From positions 99,943,340-100,007,339 of the forward strand of contig OY829326.1 of assembly GCA_963691655.1 (NCBI GenBank): a stretch of 64,000 nucleotides of DNA, read 5' to 3'. How positions within the stretch are numbered: the stretch's first letter is position 1; each line of letters begins with the position of its first letter. The translations under genes were made by a program, and so were the position numbers. The notes beneath the pieces were generated by a model. The model had not been told where the DNA came from and made no database searches. It saw only the letters and a list, made by a program, of their open reading frames with translations. Below are positions 23,330 through 35,200 of the stretch, one piece after another. This DNA comes from Toxonevra muliebris (Eukaryota; Arthropoda; Insecta; Diptera; Pallopteridae).

Positions 23330-25042
23330 TACTCCTTCTGCATTTGTCTTTATATCTTTGCATTTTGCATCATTCCCTTTGCTGTATGCAATGTTTTAAC
23401 ACTTATGTGAATTCCAATGTCTGGTCAGATACATTTCACCTTTGCAATGTTTTTTTATGAAGGCGGTCCCATATCGAGCTCTTCTCAAAGATTTGTAAGC
23501 CAAAAATTCAGTTTTGCATATTTTAACAATTTTTTTTTATTTATTTAAAATAAATTCGATAATTTAATATCATATATACAAGCCAAACGAGTATACAATT
23601 TCCTACAAAATATACTAGATTTTCAAATTTTTGTAAGCAAATTTTGGTTTTAGCTTTAACCGTTATACAGGTACATCCTCGTTCATCCTCAAGGCGTAAT
23701 TTATTATGAAGATTTTGACGTTGAATCACAATCAGATGACAGCATCATGTCAGGATTCATTTAGTTTTGGATTGTTTTATGGTTTATTTCGATCACATAT
23801 TTTACTATGTCAGATTTCTGATTGAAATTTTAAGGCTATCAAATTGAGAAAATGCTTGAAAATTTTATATATATTTTGGGTTATCCACCTATTTTAATAA
23901 TAATTTCATTATAATTTATCTCAAATAAAAAAGATGGGATTTAACCAAACCGAAAACAATTTCAAATCAAAATGATTTTACTTTATTATGAAGAATTATC
24001 AAGTTCTCGATAAATTTTTAAATTTTTTTTACATGTCTGGCTAGACAAGAGAGGTTCTAGTCTATTGCATTACATTGAAGTAAGTCAACAAAAGAGTTAA
24101 AAATATGTTATATGCTATTATTTAGTATATGCAGTATATGAGTTTCTATGTGTGTGTGTTTGCGTGTATATGTATAACACCAATTAAAATTCTACCATTT
24201 ATTTACATATTCGAATATATTCTTTGAGTATTCGTATCTAGAATGTATTTAGTATTCAGTTGAAAAACAAAACAAAAAAACAAATATTTTGTAATTAAAT
24301 CAACAACAAGTATAGGTAGGGTGACCATTCGTTCTGTATAATACAGAACTGCACTGTTTTTGAAACTACGTTCTAAATGATTTACTTCTTTTTAAACAAA
24401 ACATAGAAATGTTTGGTGTTTCAGTACATCAATGGTCAAATGGTCATACGTTGACTGCTCGTTAGTACTTTTTCCCCACTTTTGGATGAGACGACTAAAT
24501 CGCAATATTTATGTAAACGAAATTTATAAGTCTGAGAAATATCAAAAACAACGAATTTTAGAGTTGATATTTTGTGAAAATCTTATTTTTAAGCCATTTC
24601 ATATATTTTATTTTAATTGTCAGAAACAAATACACACTGGCTATATATGGCCACTGTAAGTATAGATATAAATTAATAGGGCAAGAAAATTGGAAGAAAA
24701 TAAAACAAACAAACAAAAAAAAAAAAAACAAATCAAAATATTGTTTACTTTCGACAAATGACCCATTCAGATTCAAATCGTCTAGTTAAAAAAATTTTCG
24801 TACAAATTCATACGATTTCTTCTTATAGTGTGAACACATGAGAGAGAATTTCGTTTAAATTCTGAATTTCAAATTTAGGTGGACACACGACCAAAAAGTA
24901 ATTTCAAATTCGTTTTTGACAGATTATAAGTTTAGAGAAGAAGAAGAAAAAGAATTTTTGTGTTTGTTTCTGCAAATAAAACTACAGAAAAATGTTGCAT
25001 TTCAATTGGATTTGGACACCAAGAATTTATAGAACAATTATG
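23330..25042. other. Non-coding, no gene seen
   Basis: AT-rich, with short overlapping ORFs only. TAGGGTGACCATTCG at about 24318 is an orphan transposon-end-like motif. Confidence 0.5.
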
Positions 25043-25262
25043 GATAACACAGTTGAACACGTAAAAAAACAACAAGGTTCTGAAAGTGGATTCTGATAAA
25101 ACTCGAAAAAAAATTTATACGGGTCTCAGCGTTTTAAAGTTTACATCTATTTTCTTTTTACGCGGGACTAAAGTTTACCCATTTCTAACAGATTAAGTAT
25201 AATAAACCATACGATAACTTGTTAGTTTTGCATCAAAGCTTGTTTGTATGTTCAAAAATTTA
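25043..25262. repeat. Dispersed repeat, copy inverted at 38051-38230
   Basis: Reverse complement of 38051-38230 over most of its length, sharing TTCTAACAGATTAAGTATAA and TTAGTTTTGCATCA. This copy has an extra block of about 55 bp near 25125-25180. Confidence 0.88.
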
Positions 25263-25303
25263 TATTAGAATTTTCCGTAGAATATTTTCTTCCAACATAT
25301 TAA

Positions 25304-25388
25304 CCCTTTGGCGCCCATCATTTTGGGTATTTTTTGCTCTTTTAGAAAAAAATTCCTTTTTTGACCCATGACGAGGGTTGATAGAGAG
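25304..25388. mobile_element. Tiny piggyBac-like MITE, 85 bp
   Basis: Flanked by TTAA at 25300-25303 and 25389-25392, starting CCCTTTGGCGCCCA. An inverted, decayed relative lies at 37118-37200, also opening after TTAA. Confidence 0.6.
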
Positions 25389-25392
25389 TTAA

Positions 25393-27190
25393 TATGTGCA
25401 AGAAATATGTTGCCTATCAAATTTTACTGTAGGTTTCTAAACAACAAAAATCTGTAAAGCTTTGGTCTTAGTAAAAATAAACTCAAATTCCACAAATGTT
25501 TCAAATTTTCACTTTTTAAAAGTAGTAAACAAACATGCCTTGAATAGTATTAGTGCAAAACAAGTATTAATTAATTTAATTATACAATGGAGTATTAATC
25601 ATATGAGAGAAAATGCGTAATTTGTGGAACTTATTTGACTTATTTGAGAAAAGCAATCACTTTCAAATAACAACAAATGCGCCATTTATGTACTTCATAT
25701 TTAATAGTTTCCAAAATTAATCTCAATGGTTTATAGTTTTCCTTAATGCCGTTTTCCTATGCTATCGGAATCAATGCCTTGGTGTTATCAAAGTAAAGAA
25801 GCGGGGCTTTTAAGCTTCTTTTGGGTGAGTCAGTGTAATTGGAGGCACAAAAATAAATATTTTTTAACTCTTTTTTTTTTTAATTATAAACAATTATGAT
25901 GTGTTGCAGAGCGCGCTAGAAAGTTATATTAATTATTATCAAATTAAAAAAAAAGAATCAAAAATATTGATTTGTGTAAACCACTTCGAATTTAAAATGC
26001 CAGAAGTGCATTTTCGAGAAATTTCCGATTGAAGATAATTCGGAAAATCTACGAAATTCAGGCGAAGGAAAAACTAGATATCTCGTACTTTCTCAATAAG
26101 AACCAATCGTATGAACTTGAACGAAAATTTTTTTAACTAAACGATTTGGATTGGAATGGGCTAAATATTACATTACTTACCTATTACTGTGTACATAATC
26201 CAATCGTAAGTGTGGGCATTGAAAAGGTATGAACTATAAGTATAATATTTCAAATGTGCTACGAGGGATGGGTGAGTGAGTTTTTATACATACATAAAGT
26301 TCGATTGAATCATGCAGTTACATGTTACATAAATTAAAGCATGTAAATGAAAAATATAGGGAAGTAAAAGTTTATTTAGTTTATGGAAGATTTTACATAA
26401 ATACAAAAAAAAAAAAACAAAAAAAACTGTTTCATTTAGTTTATTTCCAATATTAGTTTTTGTGAATATAGATCCAAATTTACATATGTACTTGACATTT
26501 GATAGAAATTGTAACTAAATACATACTAATGAAAGAATACCGAAACAAATTTAAAATTATACTTTCATTTATTTGTTAAAGAAAATAAATATTTTTAATT
26601 GACGTCATTTTTTTTATGAAATGAGATACTAACCTAAATAGTTATTATTTCATACACAGAGATTATTGCAATAAGTTTGTAATTCTGAAATCAAATACCA
26701 ATGAATGAATACAGTTTTTGTTTAAACTGAAAAAGTAGATCCTTTAATTTGAAAATCAATTTACTATATAAAATCGTATTTAATTACCAATTAATTTTAA
26801 AGCACAATTTTTAAATATTAATAAAAATCCATTATACAAATTCAAGTCATTAAAAATTGTATAATTCAAATCTCATTTTGTTTAAAAATAATAGTGCTAT
26901 ATTCTTCTTGCTCTCTCACTGAGAGCTAAACTGTTACTTCAAAATTTCGAAAAGTCTTTTATACATTCTGCGTGACATTTAAGATACAGTGCAACTTCTT
27001 TCTCTCATTTTTAATATTAATCGAATTTTTCTCCTATGATATTTGCTCTGTTCCTTGAGAAGCAAGGTGGCTCATGCAATTAACGTTTTACTTAAATGAG
27101 ACTGCTTTTTTATCATTTTGGTAATAGCCTGCAATAAGAAAGACTCAGTGCGCAAGCATTATGACCTGGAAAATATTTTGTGCCAAAGTC
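25393..27190. other. Non-coding, no gene seen
   Basis: AT-rich, no recognisable element or gene. Confidence 0.5.
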
Positions 27191-28690
27191 CACACAAAAA
27201 AAAAATTGCAGGCACTTTTATGGAGTCCTAGCACAAATTGTAGGTCTAGTTATGCTAAGAAAAATGGTATGGCGGAAATTTAACATACACCCCCAAAATC
27301 TCGTTTTATGGTAAAAAAAAACCGTTTTTGGGTAGGTCGGTGTGAACAATGGCTCATAACTTTTTACTAATTTTTATCCGATTTACAATTTTTGTTCTTA
27401 GTTTCAAAGGGTCCTTTCTGACCATGTATTGTTTATTTTTATGAATTGAAAACTGTCGGGACTGCAGTTGAACGTAGCTGCGATTTTTCGATTTTTTAAT
27501 CATTTTTTTGGCTTGGACGATGTTTTTACGATATTATTCGATCTTCGAGATTTTTTGCGACAAAACACACTCAAAGTAAATTTAATGCCGCGTTGAATGA
27601 TTTTTTTTTGAATGAAATTGGATGAAAATTGACGGAGTTGTGTGAATTTTAAGATTTTAAGAACATTTTATTATTTATAATCATTCAGTACAGTGCACAG
27701 TGCAGAGTGCTCTTTGATTCAAAAACATTTGCCACTTTCATTTCAACGACTAGCAGTAATCAGCAATGTGATGGAGCTCTTGTCTTGAAAACGTTTTTCA
27801 ATGATTTCTATTTTCTGGTGGAGTCATTCACCTTATGGCGGTGTTCTTACTGAACCTTTAGGTTGTTTCCCGACCCGCTTTATTATTCACCAAATATTAT
27901 TTACCAAAATATGTAATTTCATTACATATGGGTTCAATGGGTCCAAGATATAGAGTTTTAAAAATTTCGTATATATGAGAGGTGGGCGTGGTAATAATTC
28001 AATCTATCCCATTTTTGCAATAATATATGGCAATAATAATGTTTATAAGTACACCAAATTTCATGATCATATCTATAATATATACCAAGTTATACCCTTT
28101 TCGCGGTTTTATTTGTATGGGAGGTAGGCGTAGTAATAATCCGATCGTTATAATTTTTCACACAGTGATTGTTAATGACCTCATGAGCCAGCAAACTAAA
28201 TTTCAGAATTTTGGACGGCTAAAAACGGATTTGACCCCATAGTGAATGATTACACTGTTCAACAGCCAAAAATGAGCAGAGACGAGACAAGTGTACTTAG
28301 GGTAATGGGGAGTCGCTGAGTCTGAATCTGTGGTCCGTTTTGCTCTGCTACGTCACAATTTTTTTTGTTGATATCAAAATTTTTAAAATTGAAAAAAAAA
28401 AAAAAATATTAAAAATGCAGTTCATATTTTTTTTCATCGAAACGTCCAATTTTACAAAATAAAATTTTTCGATTTTTTCGAAAAATTGTAAATTGGATAA
28501 AAATTAGCAAAGTTATGAGCGATTATTTACATGAACCTACCCAAAGACGGTTTTTTAGTCATAAAACGAGATTTTGGCGGTGCATGGGAAATTTCCGCCA
28601 TACCATTTTTCTTAGCATTACTAGACCTACAATTTGTGCTAGGTCTCCATAAAAGTGCCTGCACCTTTTTTTTTTTGTCACACAGTGTAA
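27191..28690. mobile_element. Long-TIR element, about 1.5 kb with 200-bp arms
   Basis: The left arm 27191-27392 and the right arm about 28481-28690 are reverse complements with good identity; shared words include GCAGGCACTTTTATGGAG, ATGCTAAGAAAAATGGTATG and AATCTCGTTTTATG. The right terminus reads inward TTACACTGTGTGACAAAAAA. Inside, 27960-28160 holds fly-type dispersed repeat sequence with GAGGTGGGCGTGG. No ORF of note. A foldback-like or MITE element of unknown superfamily. Confidence 0.82.
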
Positions 28691-29464
28691 TGAAAGCTAG
28701 AAAATACTTTCAGAAAAAAAATTTGATTTAACCCTAGTTTGGATGATGTTTTTCAAAACTAATTTATGCTGATGCGTTCCCTGAGGGATTTATGTAAAAT
28801 GTATGGAGAATGCATGAAGCATGTATAATAAGTTTTTGGAATAAACGGAGTTTAATTTTTTCCAATGTATTCCGCGGACTGATACTATACAAAGAGGAAA
28901 GTATTTGTAGATAGACAACTGCTAGAGACTATCAAAATATGATCCGACGAATCTGTCGTCTCTTTTTCAGAAAAAATATTTATTAATAACTACTCGTTTT
29001 GACCTCTTTTTTAATTAAATTCTATTTTAGAGCAGCCTTAGTGTTGGATCCAGAAATACCAGCATCTAAACCATAATACAGTTTAAATTCGTCTGCATAC
29101 CAATTTTGAACAGAGAGCGTTAAATTAGGATTTACCCCCAATAATCATTAAGTCCTACTTTCAAGCTGCAATGCCAATACCCTGCATACTGATATTAATT
29201 TTGATGAACAGTGAATAATAGATGAAAGTAGACCCATTTCATGTTTCAAAATGAAGATTGAATTGTGCAACAACAAATTTTTGCGCCCATCTGGTGATTC
29301 AAAAACTGTAAGCTAAATAATTTTTACTGATTAAGAATCTGAAAACAGTTTTTTGGCAGTTCTTCGAGTTTTTGAAGCACGGTATAAAATAATAGAAATT
29401 TTGTGTCTGAGAGGAAGTTATTCATTATGAAACTCCCAACATTTTATGTTCATATACTGTTGAC
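28691..29464. other. Non-coding, no gene seen
   Basis: AT-rich, nothing recognised. Confidence 0.5.
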
Positions 29465-30387
29465 GGCTCCGTGAAATTAGGACCCAATGAAAAATGGCCC
29501 CAAACTGAAAATCAAAAATAACCCCAAAATTATGGGCATATTTCCGTAATCAGGTAAGTCCCCAAATATTGAAATGAAAAATTATGAAAAACACCCCAAA
29601 AATAAATGAAAAATGTAAGTTAAAGCAAATACTGACTAAAACCCAAATTTCCGCATTGTTTCTTCATGACCTGTTATAAAAACAGAAGGAAACATATCAA
29701 GTATATTTTCTTTTATATCAATCAAATGCTTATACTTAATAACCTTGCTCTGATGTCTTGTCCATCCATATGAAGAAAATGGGAAATGTCTACAAACAAC
29801 AAACTCATGTAAAATAAGTAATTTGAGTCGCATTTAAACTGTAGGCAAGTTTCCGGTTTTTTGGGGTATAAAGTATGATTGGAAATTGGAAAACAAAAAC
29901 TCATGTTAAATAATTTGAAAAATTTTTAAGTTGTACCCAAACTTTAGGTTTTTTTTAGCGTTTTTTTATTTGTTAAAGCTTTAACATAAAATTTTTCAAT
30001 TTTGGATTTTTGATGGACTATGATAAAGCGGTCCACATTCACCTGTACTGAAATTTTTGCACCGAAAACATTCGGTCTGTGAGTTCAAATTACAAATTCT
30101 GGAAACATTACTTCAAATATTAGAATGTTTTTTGCTTCTCCAGTAAAATTTGAAAAATGCATGTTAGGTCTTTGCTAAATTATGATAGCGACATGTATAT
30201 TTTGGAGCCTCCTTTCATATGTAACATAATGAAATATGACCCAAAAGAGAGAAGGTCCCAAATTATATAATATAACTCCATAAACGTCAAAATTTGTTTT
30301 TGTTGCTTTCCAAACAAATTTTTTGGAACTCCTTTTTTTTATTTTGATTTGGGGCTATTTTTCACTGTGGCCAAATTTCAGGGAGCC
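29465..30387. mobile_element. TIR element with GGCTCC ends, 0.92 kb
   Basis: The left end is GGCTCCGTGAAATTAGGACC. The right end read inward is GGCTCCCTGAAATTTGGCC, followed on both sides by GTGAAAAAT/ATGAAAAAT and GCCCCAAA. The imperfect arms are about 65 bp. No clear target duplication and no ORF. Confidence 0.68.
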
Positions 30388-32237
30388 AATATTAAACTCA
30401 GAATAAATGGTTGAGAAGATAACAAACGTTCATCGGTTAAAATGTTCCTCATGAAAAATTCGCAGGAAAACCAAAGTACCAAAGAACAGGTCTCAAACCT
30501 GCCATTTTTAGATTGATGACTTCAAAAGTAAAAATTTTCATATTAGTAATTAAAATATACCTACTAAAAAAATTTATTAAAATTTTTTCTATTCCTTGTA
30601 TTTAGAAAATATATTGACCCCTCATCGCTCACTAGCTTCATCTATCCTTATTTTGCTTTGTATGCATATTTTTTAATACGGCGATACAATCAAATAAGTG
30701 GCAAAAAGTGCTTTATACAAAATTAGAGGGTACTCACACAACCATTTTGGGGTTATTAAAAAATTCAAAAGTTTACGCCAAATCGATATTGGAGGATTAG
30801 GAATCAGAAAATTTTGAATTTTTATAGCTTTAGAGTTAAATTCGATTGATCAGAACCAGGATAGAATTCAGTAAAAGCAAGTGTAAACCTGACAAAACTT
30901 CAAGCCCCAAAATACAAATTCAAAATGGTTACTCAATTAGCAAACTTAACAAATTTGTTCCATACTATGTTATCAGTTTTAATTTTTGAAATTCGAGTTC
31001 CTATTTCATTCATGAGCATATTAGATAAACTCACATCCTAAATCATGCATGAGTCACGGATCAGGGTAGCTATTAAAATATTAGCTCACTCTTCGTGGGA
31101 GTTATATAGCTAAAACTTTAATCTGGCAAAAGTCAGTGTTGGAAAAATTTCTGTCAGCGGACTCAGATAGAGAGAAAGGAAAATTTTGAAAAAATCTGAA
31201 TCAAAGCAAGAATGTTCAGTGTTTGCGAAATTTGAAATAAATTGGACATAGATCATGAATCTATGGATCTAGAATTTAGAATCGGTAAATTCGATTTTGA
31301 AAAATTGGAGTCTGATTCTTTATCAGAATCTCATAAAGTGGCTGAGTTTCTACTTAGATAGGATCCAACATCTAAATTTATGTTTTTGCGCTCATTAAAG
31401 CCTAAAATATTATCTCATTCATTATTCTTTTTAAACATTGATCTATATTTTATTTTCAATACCTAGAAGCAGGTACTATAGGTACATGCATAATATGCAT
31501 TGCATATGTATGTATACATTTAGATTTCCTATATCTTTTTTAGCTATACTATATATATATGTATTCGAAATATTCTTAAATGTAATAGAAACAGTATATG
31601 TAAATTGAATAGCGACTCGCTCATTAGCATAGGTCGGTCAAGAACATTGCTTACCGTTTAATTACTTTTGAGTCATTGGAGTAGCAAAGAGGACGCAAAA
31701 GAGAATACTAGACCCCCCCCCCCCAATATATGTATTTATTAATAGCTTAGTTTAAATAAATCACAATTACCTTTCCCCCTTAGCTACGCTCATGCTTCTA
31801 GTATGGAAAAAATCAAGTTCACTAACGTAAATTGTGTTTTTGCTTTGATTTTTATATTGTTTTGGAAATTTAATTAATTTGACAATTTTTTGTTTTTTTT
31901 TTTTAAATTTTTTATTTAAAATGCAGCAATTATTTTGTGAATGTCTACATACGTTAAAGTAAAACCATACAAGGTAATTAAAAAGTAAACGTAAAGTTTT
32001 TTTTCCCAATTTTTTAAACTTGGAACTTTTGAGGCTCATTTTGTTAAAAGGCTTTGCATGGTGAACAGTGAACTGTGAAATTGTGCTGTTGAAAATAATA
32101 AAAATAATAATAATAATTAAAGGAAAACTAAAATTATAAAAAATAATTGAATATATAAAAAATATACTTAAAAAACAAATTTATGATTACTTAAGAGGAT
32201 AACAGTGCAGTAATTTTGGATTTGTAAGAAACTAGTT
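30388..32237. other. Upstream flank of ELOVL gene 2
   Basis: AT-rich, with a C run at about 31712-31723. No other gene. The leader of gene 2 probably lies in its last few hundred bases, but no promoter element is convincing. Confidence 0.45.
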
Positions 32238-32298
32238 ATGGCGTTTATAACCACATATTTATATCGCTTACTTAAAAATGTATTCGAAGAACATAAAG
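32238..32298 (+). CDS. ELOVL gene 2, exon 1
   Basis: Twenty codons plus one base, ending in phase 1, with GT at 32299-32300. The ATG follows an A/T-rich leader. The split codon joins exon 2 to give Asp21, the same junction as in gene 1. Confidence 0.85.
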
Positions 32299-35200
32299 GT
32301 AACAATTTTTTTAAAAGTGCCTGGAGTAAAGGATACGATTCAAAGTTTTTATGTAAATGATTTCTTCCAATTAATTAGATCCACGCGTAGAACATTACCC
32401 ACTTGTGGGCTCACCACTTCCTGTATTTTTTTTCATAATTGCGTATTTAGCATTTGTTAAGCACTATGGCCCAAAGTGGATGGAGAAACGTAAACCATTT
32501 GAGCTAAAGCAAGTAATGCGGCTATATAATGCAGTACAAGTTGTCGCCAATTTATTTCTATTCTTATATGTAAGTAGTCGAGATGACGTTGCTGCTACTT
32601 CTAATCCTTCCAAAAAAAATTTTATTTAATTTAATTTTCTTAATGGTATTTTTTATTTTCCTATTTTCTGGTTCTCATTTTTTCTTTCTTTATCTGTTTT
32701 AAATATTCTTTCTTCTTTTTATTTCCTATTATAATTTTTTGTTTTTTTTTTTGTTTGCACACAGGGAGCGAAAAACTCGTATTTACGCAAAGAATTTAGC
32801 TTAACATGTCAACCTATCGACTTCACCAACACTGAACCCTATATGCGGAATCTCATTTATGTAACCTATGGTTATTATATAACCAAGTATTTGGATTTAC
32901 TTGATACGGTAAGCCAAATGTCAATTGCATATTTTGCTTTCTTATTTAAATGACTGTACATATATATTTACTCGTACATCCTGGTACTTTGGTATTAGCT
33001 TGCTGGTTAGCTTGAGAGTAAGTAAGTAAAAATAGTATGTCACAATCTTAGTCACGGGCGCGAAAGTCTTTGAATAACATTAAGTACAACTTTATTAACT
33101 TATTACTTTAATGCATATAAAATTTAATATTTTTCTGAATTAATTTAAATTTTTTGCATGTGGCAATTATTTTTTGCCAATAAATGTTTTGCTTTCTTTC
33201 ATTTTTCCAATTTTGTCTTTTTTTTATTTTTTTTTAAATATTATAAAATAAAGCGAATGTGCTTCGATATTAATATGCAAGTAGAAAATATTGCTTAAAT
33301 TAGTTATTAAATGAATTCTAGAAGAATAATTTTCTCAAACAAGTTTCAATTCGTCAAAGTTTCCATCAACTTTTAGAATTTTATTCTATATTCGAAAACT
33401 GTTTAGTTTAATTTTTCAAATTGCCTCTTTCGGAACAGGAACTATGAATTCTTTACCAACGTTTCGGAATCAAATGAGAAAATTAATGTTCTTAATACTC
33501 AATGCTACCTTGCGGCGTAGATAAATTAAGGAATAATATTGCTTTTTTTTTAGTCATGTTATAAAAATTATAGGGGAGACTGGGGTATTGTGGACCGCAT
33601 TTCAGTTTTGACTCGCAAAAAAATAACATTTTTTGAAAATTTCAAAGCTGGAATTTGTAGTACGAGAAATAAACTCTCTTTGGGCCGCAGCAGTTCGGTC
33701 GAATTTTATTGAATTATACAATTTTAGAGATTTTGAAAAATCTCGGGGAATCACGGACCATTTTGTAATTCGATTAAAAATGGAAAAATGTGGTGGAAAA
33801 GCTTTATTTTTGATTCAAAATGACAGAAGATTCATTATAAAAAGAAAAAGTATAATGAAGTAAAAAATGGCAATGAAAATCAGTCCGAAACCCAACGCAA
33901 AATCAGTAACTTGCAGTCATTCTGGCGCAAGCACGCCAAGTGAACAGCTCTATCGCACACGCACAAAATATCGCATCCAGCTCGCGTGTATTCTTATTGA
34001 GAGCGAAGCGATACCACCGGTTAATTTTTTGAATGTTCGAAATTATAAATATGAATAATAAATATGTTCGCTTTTTTTTTTTTTTTTTTGAAAATGTAAC
34101 CGAAATTCTCTACAGAACAGAACCTAAACTCAACATTGTATACTTACATTTTAAAAACTATTTTCGTACCATAAAACTAATGCTGTGTTGAAATATTGTG
34201 AGTAAAATCATCCCCATCAAATATAAGAAGTTAGCTGGTCAAATGTCAAGAACTTAATGGTCCGTAATTCCCCGAACTCTCTTTTTTTTACAATATAACA
34301 GCATATGCGTAACGCAATGCAAACTTCATGCAAAAAGGGTCTGGCACATAGAGTCCGTTGTGTACGTTAGAGCGAAGAATATAACCGACAACTACAGTAA
34401 AATATATGAAATCGTTTGGGGTATGGCTCATATACAACGTATACGTTAAAGTAATGCAACTCTTAACTTTACCGTACGTTGACAGAGTGTTGCAGCCATC
34501 AGCTGATTCATTTTTTGCATAACGTGTATGACTGCATATCCGTTGTCAACGTATGCTTTGTTTCGCTTCTTTCCTTCCCTTACTTCGTATCAGTTGTATA
34601 CTTTGCTCTCACGTACACAACGGACTCTATGTGTCAGAGCCTTAAGGTTCCGCAAATGTTATGCACATATTTACTTGAGTTGATTTTCGAAAAATGTGGT
34701 AAAATTAAACGAAACGCAAAGTGAAAGAAAAATTATTGAAATATTGCATTTCTATTTGCCATCGAAACGAGGTAACAGTGTGTGTACACAAGTCGAGTAC
34801 CAAAGAGAAAATGAGCTTAATAAGAGGCGAGTTATTTGCAGCTATCTACCACTATTACGGGAAATAATATGACGCCTTGGTCCATAACACCCCAGTTTCC
34901 CCTATTAAAATAAAGTACATAGTAACGATTGGTATATGTTTCGATATACTCGTGGCATGTTTTTTTATAAAAAAACTTTTAGTCGATTATGGAAATTGTG
35001 GCCTTTGTCCCACAACGCTTTTTTTTGTGCAGTCACTTGCTCAGCTGAAATTAAATAAAAAAAAAATAAAAATTTAGTTAGTACATTACGTACCTTGTGC
35101 GTGAATTATGGGTTTGGCATATAAAAAAATTTTCTGTAAATGAGGTAATTTTTTCGAAAAAAAACGATTTTTGGGATGTAAAAAATTTAGTCTAAATTTT

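Larger units (their letters stand above)
33571..34904. mobile_element. TIR element with TAGGGGAGACTGGGG ends, 1.33 kb
   Basis: The 26-bp inverted ends, starting TAGGGGAGACTGGGGTATTG (left) and TAGGGGAAACTGGGGTGTTA (right, inward), differ at three places. TTA is repeated on both flanks (33568-33570 and 34905-34907), a 3-bp duplication. Two smaller inverted-repeat elements lie inside. No intact transposase. Superfamily not assigned. Confidence 0.8.
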
